In this document: positions 48,449-57,408 of the stretch, one piece after another
Numbering within the stretch: position 1 is the stretch's first letter
Layout: each line of letters begins with the position of its first letter
The notes under the pieces: model-generated
Told to the model about the DNA's origin: nothing
The model's input: only the letters and a program-made list of their open reading frames with translations
Database searches by the model: none
Assembly (NCBI RefSeq): GCF_000969825.1
Contig: NZ_KQ033919.1
Span: 829,958-893,957 of the forward strand
Direction: 5' to 3'
DNA length: 64,000 nt
Source of the DNA: Parabacteroides gordonii MS-1 = DSM 23371
GTDB lineage: Bacteria > Bacteroidota > Bacteroidia > Bacteroidales > Tannerellaceae
Position numbers and translations under genes: made by a program

Positions 48449-48456
48449 TATATTTG
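48449..48456 (+). promoter_or_regulatory. -7 box TATATTTG for the XRE regulator
   Basis: Exact TAnnTTTG, 24 bp before ATG 48481. It overlaps a longer in-frame extension starting at 48454, which supports the shorter start. Confidence 0.55.
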
Positions 48457-48480
48457 TATCGAAAACTAAAACATTACAGT

Positions 48481-48729
48481 ATGGATTTAAGAATAAAAGA
48501 AGTTATCAAAGAAAAAGGCATGACTATAACAGAACTTGCCGATAAGATGGGGATTAATAGGGTGAATTTATCAAATATGGTAAATGGTAACCCTACAGTA
48601 GAAACTTTAAATAAAATTGCTTTAGCTCTCAACGTTCCGGTAACGGAGCTATTCGAGCAACCAAAGAAAGACTCTTTATCCCTCACCTGTCCGCATTGTG
48701 GGAAAGATATTAACATCAAAGTAGAATAA
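48481..48729 (+). CDS. XRE-family (Cro/CI-like) regulator with C-terminal zinc-ribbon-like motif
   Basis: 82 residues from ATG 48481. The helix-turn-helix is ITELADKMGINRVNLSNMVNGNPTVETLNKIALALNVPVTELF. A short tail carries CPHCGKDI, half of a zinc-ribbon, which might mediate dimerisation. It is the only recognisable regulator of the element and is divergent from the small minus-strand genes. It probably keeps them or the whole element silent. It is followed 2 bp later by a 71-residue gene. Confidence 0.88.
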   Translation: MDLRIKEVIKEKGMTITELADKMGINRVNLSNMVNGNPTVETLNKIALALNVPVTELFEQPKKDSLSLTCPHCGKDINIKVE

Positions 48730-48731
48730 TC

Positions 48732-48947
48732 ATGGAGAAATTATTGAAGTATGTAGAAGCTAGGGCATTAGATAATAATAAAGTTGCCGACTTATGCAAT
48801 GATTTGATTAATTCTGATTTTATGCAATTAAAGAATGATTTTGAACGTCGCAATTATATCAGGAGTATAGGAAAGGAACACCCTGTAACATCAGGAGCGG
48901 TTCAACAGTTATTGTTGGATTATGATAAAATCAAAGATAGCTTATAA
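48732..48947 (+). CDS. Small protein co-transcribed with the XRE regulator
   Basis: 71 residues (MEKLLKYVEARALDNNKVADLCNDLI... ends LLLDYDKIKDSL), acidic/helical, no recognised domain. The start is 2 bp after the regulator stop, so translational coupling is likely; the pair could be a regulator plus modulator or a small toxin-antitoxin-like pair. Function unknown. Confidence 0.7.
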   Translation: MEKLLKYVEARALDNNKVADLCNDLINSDFMQLKNDFERRNYIRSIGKEHPVTSGAVQQLLLDYDKIKDSL

Positions 48948-48992
48948 AAATATCAACGGGCTCAACCAACTTTGCGCCGGTTGAATACTCAA

Positions 48993-49016
48993 AACGAGGG
49001 AAGCTTTTCCCTCGTT
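48993..49016. terminator. Hairpin terminator between converging element genes
   Basis: AACGAGGGAA (48993-49002) pairs with TTCCCTCGTT (49007-49016). A second CAACC/GGTTG hairpin lies just upstream. Confidence 0.65.
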
Positions 49017-49080
49017 AAGTAGGCATTATCGTGAAACACCTTTTTGCCTGATTATCAACGACCAGCAGAAATCCCGCTCG

Positions 49081-49584
49081 TCAACTTTCCGGTTGTCCAG
49101 CTTTCCCTATCGCCTCCTTTTCCTTAAGATACAAAGCACATCTCGAGCATTGTAAGGGAAGATAATAATTGATCTGTTCCCCCTGTTCCGTCTGTTCTTT
49201 CTTCATCTGTTGAAGGTCGGCAAGTTTCATGCCGATATCGGCCTTTAGCTTCGGGTCTTTCTCTTTTCTGAATAATATTGTCAGTTCCCGGACTAGTTCG
49301 GTCTTATCTACGTCCTGGCCTTCCGTGCCTCTGTCAATGGCATCTGCACGTACTTGCGTCTGGTGCTCCTGAATGAATGCTTGTACCTTATCACTGTTGA
49401 ACCATTTAGACAAGTTAACCCGGAACCCTTCGCCTTCAGATTTTAACGGCTTTTCCCTTGAGCATACGAAAGCCATCTTCTTATCTTTGGTAATCAGATA
49501 AGCATGTAAACAAAATCGTTCCTTCTCAGTCAATTGAGATATGAAAGATGCTCTTTCTTCTTGTGTGTATATTCGTTGTGCCAT
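49081..49584 (-). CDS. Candidate small terminase subunit (Terminase_2-like)
   Basis: 167 residues. The first half follows the small-terminase pattern: LTEKERFCLHAYLITKDKKMAF, then a segment ending WFNSDKVQAFIQEH, comparable to the 'LT-x-K-x-x-x-F...YL' and 'NPKVQAYI' elements of Terminase_2 proteins. A helical middle (TELVRELTILFRKEKDPKLKADIGMKL) and a C146-x2-C149 pair follow. Small terminases recognise the packaging site; satellites use their own to redirect a helper's packaging machine. No large terminase gene is present in the element. The assignment rests on motif resemblance only. Confidence 0.5.
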   Translation of the reverse strand: MAQRIYTQEERASFISQLTEKERFCLHAYLITKDKKMAFVCSREKPLKSEGEGFRVNLSKWFNSDKVQAFIQEHQTQVRADAIDRGTEGQDVDKTELVRELTILFRKEKDPKLKADIGMKLADLQQMKKEQTEQGEQINYYLPLQCSRCALYLKEKEAIGKAGQPES

Positions 49585-49638
49585 AATACTTTGATTTAGG
49601 GGTATGCAGAAAAATAAGCATACCCCTGTGATTAATAA

Positions 49639-50313
49639 TTATAAACCGGTTGAACCATAACCGGAAACTCTCTCTACTCTTTCATCCAATCTGGATGAGA
49701 TCTGTTTTAACCGGAATAAATCCCATTTAGCAAATTCTTCAACCGTTACGCCCTGGCCAAAACGGGCAAACCAAAGCTGATTACCTGCAAAAGGTCGCAA
49801 ACCCTGTTCTTTCTCATAATCCCGGCATTCCCTGTATGCTGCGTACAATTTTTGATATAGTTCAAACAGCTTCTTTTCTTCTGCACGGAATTTACGTACG
49901 CCGATTGACGAGATACACTTGTCTACTTCTTCAGGATTAAAGTAGAATCGCCCGTTTTCCGCTTGAATAAGCGATAATTTTACACCTTTGATGTTCCGGA
50001 CATAATCCGTACAAACGCCCTCCAAACGACCTAATACAGCGTCAAAAACCTTTCTGATCCTAACTTTCTCCTCATTCGGGCAAAAAGGAAGAGAAAGAAC
50101 GTATTCCCGTTCTTTATTTCGGATAATTTCCGCTATAGCCCGTTCAGTCTTTAAAGCTTCCAGCAATTCAATATCAACTGCAAAGCCTTCCTTTTCGAAT
50201 GCAGGCACTAAAATTTCATTGATAAACTGCTCAATGTCATGGAATCTCTGCAATTCTTCCGCTCTAGCTTCTTCGTTGATAACTGTGTTTGGTAAATTAA
50301 TAATCTGTGTCAT
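49639..50313 (-). CDS. Element protein of unknown function, 224 residues
   Basis: Mostly helical and charged (AEELQRFHDIEQFINEILVPAFEKEG..., LFELYQKLYAAYRECRDYEKEQGL), without signal peptide, membrane segment or a motif I recognise. It lies 54 bp upstream of the terminase-like gene on the same strand and probably shares its transcript. A structural, scaffold or packaging-related role would fit the position but is not shown by the sequence. Confidence 0.72.
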   Translation of the reverse strand: MTQIINLPNTVINEEARAEELQRFHDIEQFINEILVPAFEKEGFAVDIELLEALKTERAIAEIIRNKEREYVLSLPFCPNEEKVRIRKVFDAVLGRLEGVCTDYVRNIKGVKLSLIQAENGRFYFNPEEVDKCISSIGVRKFRAEEKKLFELYQKLYAAYRECRDYEKEQGLRPFAGNQLWFARFGQGVTVEEFAKWDLFRLKQISSRLDERVERVSGYGSTGL

Positions 50314-50340
50314 AATTATTTATGATTTAATAGTGAGTAA

Positions 50341-50403
50341 AAAAATCCAAGAAAAAAAAATTTATCTGTATCGAATGCCCCCCCCAATTCTACCACCTGG
50401 TAG
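50341..50403 (-). terminator. C/G-rich hairpin with distal T run
   Basis: CTACCA (50390-50395) pairs with TGGTAG (50398-50403) inside flanking C- and G-runs. On the minus strand a nine-T run follows about 20-40 bases later. It lies after the tape-measure transcript and may end it. Confidence 0.4.
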
Positions 50404-50427
50404 ACCGGGGGTGTACCCCTCCCTCTC

Positions 50428-50628
50428 TTACCAGTCATCAAAATACAGATAAAAGCGTTTCAACTTCCGATCATATCGCTTCTGAATAAACTGTTGCCGT
50501 TGCTCCTTCGAACGAAAGTAGAACATTGTTCGAAGGTCAATCCTCAACTTGTACATTGTCGACACGTCAGGAGATAAACGAGTTGTGTCTAATGGCTGTT
50601 GCCTGTTGATTAAGTCCAGCTTCTCCAT
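50428..50628 (-). CDS. Small basic protein downstream of the tape-measure gene
   Basis: 66 residues from the ATG at 50628 (MEKLDLINRQQPLD...); an in-frame ATG at 50649 would overlap the tape-measure gene. It is rich in Arg/Lys/Tyr/Phe (RKLKRFYLYFDDW). The start is 1 bp after the tape-measure stop, so it is translationally coupled. In phages the gene after the tape measure usually encodes a distal-tail or baseplate protein, but this one is much too small for that. Function unknown. Confidence 0.65.
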   Translation of the reverse strand: MEKLDLINRQQPLDTTRLSPDVSTMYKLRIDLRTMFYFRSKEQRQQFIQKRYDRKLKRFYLYFDDW

Positions 50629-50629
50629 A

Positions 50630-53600
50630 TTATTTAATCCAAAGTCCAAACTCCTTACTCCTTCTGGCTCCGTCCAGTATATCTAAAATTCTATCTGTAT
50701 TATCAGCGTTTTTACCGGTATACCCAGCAATAGCAAGTGTATTATTTGCTATATTATTTAACTGTATAAGCTGCGCTTCTGCCATTGCGCTTATTATTGG
50801 CAAATCAGCATTGATGATGTTTGTTAAAGTATGCACATCTACCCTTTGAGCGGACAGGTCTGCACGCATAGCATTCAGATAACTTCCAATAATATCAGCT
50901 TGATCTTCGGTTATATTCTTAGCCGCACCAGTTAACCCAGATTGCTTATTGTTGTCAGGTTCAAATATATCATAGCCTTTATCTTTTGCCTCGTCTTTTC
51001 GGTCTTGTAGCCATGCATTATATTTATCTTGATCCTTCATGATATTATCTGTCGCTTTATCTACGACCTCACCGGCTTTCTCAAACTTTTCAGCATCGCT
51101 CAATGCTGTATTAAGCATTATATCACTTATCTCTTTTTGTGCTTTTTCTAACTCGGGGCCGATGAAAAGAGAATAAGCCATTTGGGTAGCTAGGTTTTCC
51201 AACATGTCAGAAACAGATTTTGTAAATAATTTAGCTGCGTCTGATCCATTTGAAAAAGCATCAACCAAAGCGTCCGATAATGTACCTCCAAAATCCCCGA
51301 ATATTCCTGTTAAGTAATCATTCATCTCCTGCAATGCGTCCTCTGCTGTCTGTGACAAATCAATAAGATTCTGCAAAGCCGCTTTGTCTTCTTCGGACAT
51401 TTTACGGGTATTTATGATTGTTTCGGCTAGCTCTTTATTAAATTTACCTGCACCGTCAATAAGATCCGGATAAACATCAAGTATTGATGAATAAATATCT
51501 TTGCCTTTACCCCAACCAAATATCCCCGTCTTTTTATGCCCCGTCTTAACCTCTATATCCGCAAGTCCGGCATATGCTTTCTTTAGTTCAGCTTGTGGAT
51601 CTGCAATCCCAAAAACCTTCTTAAAAAAAGCATCTTTTGATTGGCTTTTCTGTTGTTCTACGGTTCCTAACAATTCATTGTTTAAACCCAACATCGCCTC
51701 TTCCAGCACATTTACAGCATTAGCAGCCTTTCCGTATGCGTCTGTACCGAAAATAGTTTTAGCTTTTTCATATTCAATATTTTGCTGTAATAATAATAGA
51801 TTGTATTCTCTTTGTTGAGAAATGGTCTCATTCATAATTTCCTTCAACGCCGCTTGATGCCTGGCCTCAGCGGCAAAAGCTTTACCTATAAAGTTTGCGG
51901 CCTCACCTACCGCCGCCGCTATTCCTCCAATGATACCGCCTTTGGCGAATCCTTGCCCTATATTAGAAATAGCGCTCATTGCATCCTGTACACCGCTCAT
52001 TGCATCGGCAGCCTTTGTGTTGCCCATTTCCTCAAACATAGAGGATAAATCACCAACGACATCACCAAGCATTGACGATGCAGTAGAAGCGGCAGACCCA
52101 ATATCTTGTAGACCTTCAGAAACTTCTTTGAATCCCTTTGCTGATTTTAGCTTTGCTAAGCCTTTCGTAAATCTTTCAAATATATTATCCCAGGAGTTGG
52201 ATTTTCCGCCACTTAACAATCCTTCTAGTGCTTTTTTTAATTTATCCAACTCTGCGGGACTTTCTTCAATGGCTTTTAATTGTTCAGGAGAAATAAATTC
52301 TATGCCATTAACATCACCATTACCCGAAAGATAACTGCGTAATAGCCTTGCCTGTTCTATAAGTTTTGATAAATCAGAAAAGCCCATTTCAGAAACATCA
52401 CCAAATAATCGTTTAAGGAAAGTGTTATCTTGATTGGCTAACGCCTTATTTTCTTCTTCTGTAATTGATTTTAAGGCCTCTTTCATTTTGTCATTAGCCA
52501 CTTTAACAGACCGGTCTATTTCCTCTCCGTTTTCATCTGTACGCTTTGCGTTTAATATAGCTATATCATTATTGAATTGTTTTTCAACAGCCTTTCTCCT
52601 TGTGGCAAAATCTTGATATTTCAGCAATAAGCTTTTTAACAAATCTCCAGTTTGTTTTTCCTGTAAATCAGAAGACTGCTTAAGTTGTTCGTTTTGCTGC
52701 GATTGGAAGTTTTCAACTTGTATACTTAAAGGATTTTTCTTTATTTCTTCAGCTAAATCATAATATTTCTCTTGAGCAAGATGCAACCCCTCACCAAAAT
52801 CCTCTGCAATCTTGTCGCTTAAATCGGTATCTACATTTAGTACAATACCCAAACCGCCATTCTTTTTATTATCGGCTTGGAGTATATTTTCTGCATCATT
52901 TAATGTTGTATCAATATATTGTTCAAGCTCTTCTGGGCTTAACACGGTTCCGTCCGGAAGAATAGGCGTTACATGTACCATAACGTCTTTTCCTGCTTGA
53001 TTTAACTGAAATGACGAACTAAAAACGGTAGCAATTCCTTCACCTGCATCTTCCCATCCTTTTTTTGCTAACTCCGCAGCATCTACAAGGGGCCTAGCTA
53101 ATAAGTCGACATTACCTTTACCAAATGTTTCATTCATTTGATTTCCCAGAGTCTTTAGTTGATTGGTCAAATCGATTATACTTGTAAATTGTAATTTATC
53201 TTTCTTAAAATTAGGATTTTCTTTTTCCCATTGCTCACGTTCTAATTTTCTTACCTTTTCGAGACTATCTTTTGATTCTTTTTCAATGGCCGCATTTCTT
53301 TTATGGTAATCTAATTTAATTTGAGCAAGAGTTTTCTCACTCCCATCCTTCATTAAATTGATGCGAGTCTGTTCGATATCTAATTCGGCTTTTGTTATAG
53401 CTTCTTTTAAGAGTTGATTTGCTTTTTCAATTTCACTACGTTGTTTTTCAGAATCAATATATGGCGTTTTATCCTTTGAACTTTCATATACCTTAAGCTG
53501 TTCATTTGCTTCTTTCAAGGCATTGCTAGCCCGAGTGTAGCTTTCTATAATATCTTTAGGTATACCTTTAGTTACACCTTTATCTAAGCTTGCTCTTTGC

Positions 53601-55168
53601 TTTGAGTCAATATGTTCTAAAGCCGAATCGGCTTGCTTCTTGATTTCTTCCCAATAAGCTTTGTTTTTAATGACATCCTTGTCTGCTTCTTCTTTATTGA
53701 AAAATGGGTTATATTTTTTTTGAATCTGAATTAATTCTTCTTGATAACCATAGTAGTTATTAACATACTGCCTTACTGCATCTCCAAAGCCTTTACCTAG
53801 GTCTGCATTATTAGTTAAATATCTTATCTTGTCAAATACCCCTCTTACTGTTTTTTCAATACCATATCCTTCTTTTCGAAATGTTTCCGTCAAATCGACA
53901 ATATCATCAACCATGGAAACAAAATAATTACCATCTTTTCCCTTTATCTTCTTTTCTGCAATATGCCTTATTTCCTCCAAGGCATCTGCCTGTTTTTTTA
54001 TTGATTCACCTGCAACATCATTTATCGCATTTGACTGCAATCGAGCTGCTAAAGAATCTTTTATTGATCTGGTTATTTGTCTATAGGCGGCATCCAATTC
54101 GTCAATAGAACTCTTCTCTGTTAATAAATTAGGCAAATATTTACCGTATTCATTATTAATATCATTTATAGCCTTTCTTCTCCCCTCTGTCCCTTCGTTT
54201 GTACGTTTAAGAGCATCGAAAAGAAGTCTGGCATTTGTTTCTCCTTTAATCAACTCTTCATTAAAACTAGATAAGCTCTCTTTTAATTTGCTGATATTTT
54301 TTTCTCCACTAATCAAACCTTGTATCCACACCTGTATCTCTCTAGAATAGGCCGTAAGAACTGTCACGCCTATAATTAAAGCCGTCTGCCAATTCACCAA
54401 CGCACTTAATATCTGTTTATACACAGGAGTAAAAGTTTCCCCTGACTTACGGAGCGATGCTACCTCTTGTCGGACTCGTGAAATTTCATCCGCCAGCATA
54501 GGCAAGTTATTACTAAGCGAAATAATACCTGTTGAAATAGATATAGCGAAGTTTGGAAGTTCTCGAGCAACCATGCCTATTTGAGTTCGCAGCCCATTAT
54601 ACTGCGTACCCATCGTTTTGGCCAAAGCTGCATTGTTAGCCATTTCAGCGTTGATCTTTGCAAGATTCTCATCTGCGTTGTTTATGGTTGTCAACAAAGA
54701 TTTTCCGATGCCAGAATTACGGTCCGTCTCAGATAAAGAACGGTAGGTATCTTTTAGCTTCTTTAATTCATTCTCCAGCATTTTGATGGAACCGGCAGCT
54801 GTTTGAGCAGTACCTTGTTCCTTCTCCAACTCACTATAGTAAGCAGACATTTGCTTTTGGGCATCACTATATCTTGTTAGTGACTGGATGTATTCTTTAA
54901 ATTCACCAGCAGACTGTTTTTTTAATGCTCTTTCCCGTGCCGCTGCTAATTGATCGGCTCCTTTTGCAGCACCTTGATAAGCGTTTCCAACCTTTAGAAT
55001 ATCCTCCGCATCTTTCTGTGTAATGCGTGTTTTACCAATCTTTATTCCTCCAGCGATTTTAGCAACCTCTTCAGCCAACTTTTTATCTTTTTTGAGGATT
55101 TCTTCTAATTTATCCTCTCCTGTTATACTGTAATATAACTCTCCCAAAAATCCACTTTTATTTGCCAT
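50630..55168 (-). CDS. Phage tail tape-measure protein
   Basis: 1512 residues in one intact frame, the largest gene of the element. It has long coiled-coil stretches, a hydrophobic segment near residue 265 (ILSALVNWQTALIIGVTVLTAY) and a second alanine/glycine-rich hydrophobic segment (GGIIGGIAAAVGEAANFIGKAF). The C-terminus resembles other Bacteroidetes phage tape measures (IINADLPIISAMAEAQLIQLNNIANNT). Tape measures set tail length at about 0.15 nm per residue, which would mean roughly 225 nm. No tail tube, sheath, chaperone or baseplate gene accompanies it, which is very unusual. Confidence 0.88.
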   Translation of the reverse strand: MANKSGFLGELYYSITGEDKLEEILKKDKKLAEEVAKIAGGIKIGKTRITQKDAEDILKVGNAYQGAAKGADQLAAARERALKKQSAGEFKEYIQSLTRYSDAQKQMSAYYSELEKEQGTAQTAAGSIKMLENELKKLKDTYRSLSETDRNSGIGKSLLTTINNADENLAKINAEMANNAALAKTMGTQYNGLRTQIGMVARELPNFAISISTGIISLSNNLPMLADEISRVRQEVASLRKSGETFTPVYKQILSALVNWQTALIIGVTVLTAYSREIQVWIQGLISGEKNISKLKESLSSFNEELIKGETNARLLFDALKRTNEGTEGRRKAINDINNEYGKYLPNLLTEKSSIDELDAAYRQITRSIKDSLAARLQSNAINDVAGESIKKQADALEEIRHIAEKKIKGKDGNYFVSMVDDIVDLTETFRKEGYGIEKTVRGVFDKIRYLTNNADLGKGFGDAVRQYVNNYYGYQEELIQIQKKYNPFFNKEEADKDVIKNKAYWEEIKKQADSALEHIDSKQRASLDKGVTKGIPKDIIESYTRASNALKEANEQLKVYESSKDKTPYIDSEKQRSEIEKANQLLKEAITKAELDIEQTRINLMKDGSEKTLAQIKLDYHKRNAAIEKESKDSLEKVRKLEREQWEKENPNFKKDKLQFTSIIDLTNQLKTLGNQMNETFGKGNVDLLARPLVDAAELAKKGWEDAGEGIATVFSSSFQLNQAGKDVMVHVTPILPDGTVLSPEELEQYIDTTLNDAENILQADNKKNGGLGIVLNVDTDLSDKIAEDFGEGLHLAQEKYYDLAEEIKKNPLSIQVENFQSQQNEQLKQSSDLQEKQTGDLLKSLLLKYQDFATRRKAVEKQFNNDIAILNAKRTDENGEEIDRSVKVANDKMKEALKSITEEENKALANQDNTFLKRLFGDVSEMGFSDLSKLIEQARLLRSYLSGNGDVNGIEFISPEQLKAIEESPAELDKLKKALEGLLSGGKSNSWDNIFERFTKGLAKLKSAKGFKEVSEGLQDIGSAASTASSMLGDVVGDLSSMFEEMGNTKAADAMSGVQDAMSAISNIGQGFAKGGIIGGIAAAVGEAANFIGKAFAAEARHQAALKEIMNETISQQREYNLLLLQQNIEYEKAKTIFGTDAYGKAANAVNVLEEAMLGLNNELLGTVEQQKSQSKDAFFKKVFGIADPQAELKKAYAGLADIEVKTGHKKTGIFGWGKGKDIYSSILDVYPDLIDGAGKFNKELAETIINTRKMSEEDKAALQNLIDLSQTAEDALQEMNDYLTGIFGDFGGTLSDALVDAFSNGSDAAKLFTKSVSDMLENLATQMAYSLFIGPELEKAQKEISDIMLNTALSDAEKFEKAGEVVDKATDNIMKDQDKYNAWLQDRKDEAKDKGYDIFEPDNNKQSGLTGAAKNITEDQADIIGSYLNAMRADLSAQRVDVHTLTNIINADLPIISAMAEAQLIQLNNIANNTLAIAGYTGKNADNTDRILDILDGARRSKEFGLWIK

Positions 55169-55169
55169 G

Positions 55170-55493
55170 TTATTGTTTATTTAAAAATTTAACAATTAAA
55201 TCTTCTCGTAATAAAGTCCACTTTTCGCCTTTGTGTTTTGCTTGGATAATACAAAAAAACAAGGGTGTGAAACCATGATTATTTTTTTCTGATTCATTAA
55301 TAAAATCAAGTCCAATATCTGTACCTAGAACATTCTCTATAGATTCATCAACCCCATAAGTCTGATACATATCGTTTACATTCAAAAACACATCTTTAGT
55401 GTTCCTGTCAATACGTATATTAATTGGTGAACCTTTCACATCATACACATAATAAACATACGTATCATCTTCTTTTATTCTCTTTATATTCAT
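55170..55493 (-). CDS. Unknown protein upstream of the tape-measure gene
   Basis: 107 residues, starting MNIKRIKEDDTYVYYVYDVKGSPINIRI. The segment INIRIDRNTKDVFLNVNDMYQTYGV faintly recalls the start of BRO/KilA-N-type phage domains, but the match is too weak to name. The gene ends 1 bp before the tape-measure start, so the two are surely co-transcribed. Function unknown. Confidence 0.7.
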   Translation of the reverse strand: MNIKRIKEDDTYVYYVYDVKGSPINIRIDRNTKDVFLNVNDMYQTYGVDESIENVLGTDIGLDFINESEKNNHGFTPLFFCIIQAKHKGEKWTLLREDLIVKFLNKQ

Positions 55494-55504
55494 GCCTTTA
55501 GGCT

Positions 55505-55723
55505 CTATATTATTTCCATTACAAACCGTTCAAAGGCCAATACAATTGGCTGCTTACCCGTAAATCGAAAAGCGTAATCTAGCTTATCGTTATGATCCAC
55601 ACATAGGTAGATATCCCCTCTTCTAAGATTCTTTTCCCACCAGGCGATATCAAACGGTATCTTCATACCCATTCTGTCAATTAGGCGTATCTGGTCGATG
55701 TTTTCTACTTTTGTCGCTATCAT
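55505..55723 (-). CDS. Small unknown protein, 72 residues
   Basis: Start chosen at ATG 55723 because it overlaps the preceding nuclease stop in an ATGA arrangement; a longer frame to 55756 would overlap more. Sequence MIATKVENIDQIRLIDRMG... contains WWEKNLRRGDIYLCVDHNDKLDYAF, a compact alpha/beta pattern without a known motif. Part of the replication-to-tape-measure operon. Confidence 0.68.
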   Translation of the reverse strand: MIATKVENIDQIRLIDRMGMKIPFDIAWWEKNLRRGDIYLCVDHNDKLDYAFRFTGKQPIVLAFERFVMEII

Positions 55724-56196
55724 ATGCTCATTTCGTTTAAAAAGTCGTCGTAACATTTAACGATAGCATAATGACCGCCAGCTGCTTTTATTTTTGCCTC
55801 AACATCCTTCTGTATATCCGACTGGCGATCCCTGCCTATCTTGATCTCAAAATTGTACACCTTGCCGTTATAAGTCACTTGTACATCGGCAATACCTTTC
55901 GTTGTACCGGACTTGCGCCAGCATCCCAGATGCGAATCATATTGCCCCTGGCTATTCTGACGCTGATAGAAGGCATTATTTACCTTTGACCAAGCATCTA
56001 TACATTTAGCCAAAGAATTGGCTGTATCGTCCCGAAATGAGGTCTTAAATCGGCAATGTTCAGGTATAGAACTGTTCCGGTATTTCCAGTTGAAATAATC
56101 TGCCTCTAATTGCTTCACGCTATCCGGTTTCATATACCGGGATTTGGCCGGTTTCTTTATCTTTGCTATCGTAGGAATTAAATCATTCGTATTCAT
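55720..56196 (-). CDS. VRR-NUC-type (PD-(D/E)XK) nuclease
   Basis: 158 residues. The C-terminal half shows the VRR-NUC core: GIAD (101-104), E117-I-K119 in YNFEIKIG, then QSDIQKDVEAKIKAAGGHYAIV. Such small nucleases are common in phages and act on branched DNA or replication intermediates. It overlaps its neighbours by 1 and 4 bp, so it belongs to one tight operon with the primase and the downstream genes. Confidence 0.85.
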   Translation of the reverse strand: MNTNDLIPTIAKIKKPAKSRYMKPDSVKQLEADYFNWKYRNSSIPEHCRFKTSFRDDTANSLAKCIDAWSKVNNAFYQRQNSQGQYDSHLGCWRKSGTTKGIADVQVTYNGKVYNFEIKIGRDRQSDIQKDVEAKIKAAGGHYAIVKCYDDFLNEMSI

Positions 56197-57236
56197 TACG
56201 CAATAAGCTTTAAATCAAATGTTTCAATTAATGATTTCAGTACCGGGTTAATACCTAATAGTGTATCCAATGTATTAGGAGCCGGTCTACAATCAGTCAT
56301 AAGATCACGTATTAACCAATCTGCCAGGTCGATCTTATTAGTCCTATCCTGATCGGTCGCATTCTTTTCCAATATATCCGATACCTGGATGTTAAGCTCT
56401 ATGGATTCAAGCTCTTTGGCCTTATCTTTCCAGTAGTCGAACCCATCTACATCGGGGAACGCCAGAACCGTTCTTCCATGTAATACCTTCATCTTTTCAA
56501 TAGATAGCTGGGATTTACCGCCCGTAGCCAACCAAATGTATTCAGGATATACGCCAGACGCAATCAAGGCTGATTTCTCACTTTCTACCAATGCTACCGG
56601 CTTTTCAGGGTACATCTTCAAAAGGTGCTCACCGAATAAGCATTGAACCAGGTTGAAATTGTCCGGCAATAGCTTCTTTTTCTTCAATACCGAATGAACC
56701 CAGTTGATGCCACCTGCATCTTTTACCCTATGTCCGGTTTCCTGGTTATACTTCATGATCTTTCCAGTTCTAACTTTGCCATTGATATCAATCTGCCAGT
56801 AGATGATACAACCGTCTTTAGTGGCTCCCAAAGCGTAATCATTCATCAGTCTTTCAATCGTAGGTGATTCCAGCGTATAACGGTCAAATAAGCCACACAG
56901 GAAACGGATAAACGAACTGTTATAGCTTGCCGATCTTTCGACGTATTGAAAAGGAATATAGCCTACTTCCTGTTGAGGCTTCTGTATCGGTTTTTGCCGG
57001 ACAGGAGCTACAAACAGTTCTTTCTCTACCGGATTATCAATAAAGAACTGTTTCGGTGTATAGTGGTATCCGCAACTACTTTCGTGGTTGCACCGTCCGA
57101 CCGTTTTGGCTATCGGTTCCCCTGTATTGCCGTCCAGGTAATAGGCGAACGAGTGAGGATCGCCACACAACGGACATTCATGTCGGGAAGATCGACCGGA
57201 GTACTTTTCTAAATATGGTTGATTGTAATTTGTCAT
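56196..57236 (-). CDS. Primase-like protein with zinc finger and Toprim-like domain
   Basis: 346 residues from the ATG at 57236 (MTNYNQPYLEKYSGRSS). A longer frame to 57485 would run through the repeat-rich origin candidate and is unlikely. The N-terminus has a zinc finger (C21-x2-C24 ... C50, C55), and the C-terminal half a Toprim-like fold: Glu in ALVESEKSA and the acidic FPDVDG. It resembles the DUF6371/phage primase-type proteins that prime DNA synthesis. Its origin-proximal position and the RepA-like ATPase on the other side of the repeats make up a replication module. Confidence 0.82.
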   Translation of the reverse strand: MTNYNQPYLEKYSGRSSRHECPLCGDPHSFAYYLDGNTGEPIAKTVGRCNHESSCGYHYTPKQFFIDNPVEKELFVAPVRQKPIQKPQQEVGYIPFQYVERSASYNSSFIRFLCGLFDRYTLESPTIERLMNDYALGATKDGCIIYWQIDINGKVRTGKIMKYNQETGHRVKDAGGINWVHSVLKKKKLLPDNFNLVQCLFGEHLLKMYPEKPVALVESEKSALIASGVYPEYIWLATGGKSQLSIEKMKVLHGRTVLAFPDVDGFDYWKDKAKELESIELNIQVSDILEKNATDQDRTNKIDLADWLIRDLMTDCRPAPNTLDTLLGINPVLKSLIETFDLKLIA

Positions 57237-57277
57237 ACTATTATCAATTGAAAAGAACAACATCAATGAATATAGGT

Positions 57278-57406
57278 GGGTACTATGGTTATGGCTACTT
57301 AGGTGGGTACAGGGTACACCCCCTATATATAGGGGGGTGTGTACCCGGTTACCCGTACCATTGCTACTGTACCCGAAAATACCCGATTGTACCCGGTAGT
57401 GTACCC
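57278..57406. repeat. Candidate replication origin: GTACCC/GGGTAC repeats with central palindrome
   Basis: GGGTAC occurs at 57278, 57305 and 57312; GTACCC, each followed by G, occurs at 57341, 57369, 57389 and 57401, with a degenerate copy at 57355. Copies left of centre point one way and copies right of centre the other. At the centre (57312-57346) a near-perfect palindrome GGGTACACCCCCTATA/TATAGGGGGGTGTGTACCC surrounds a TATATA core. It lies between the ATPase and primase genes, as expected for an iteron-type origin. Confidence 0.65.
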
Positions 57407-57408
57407 GC

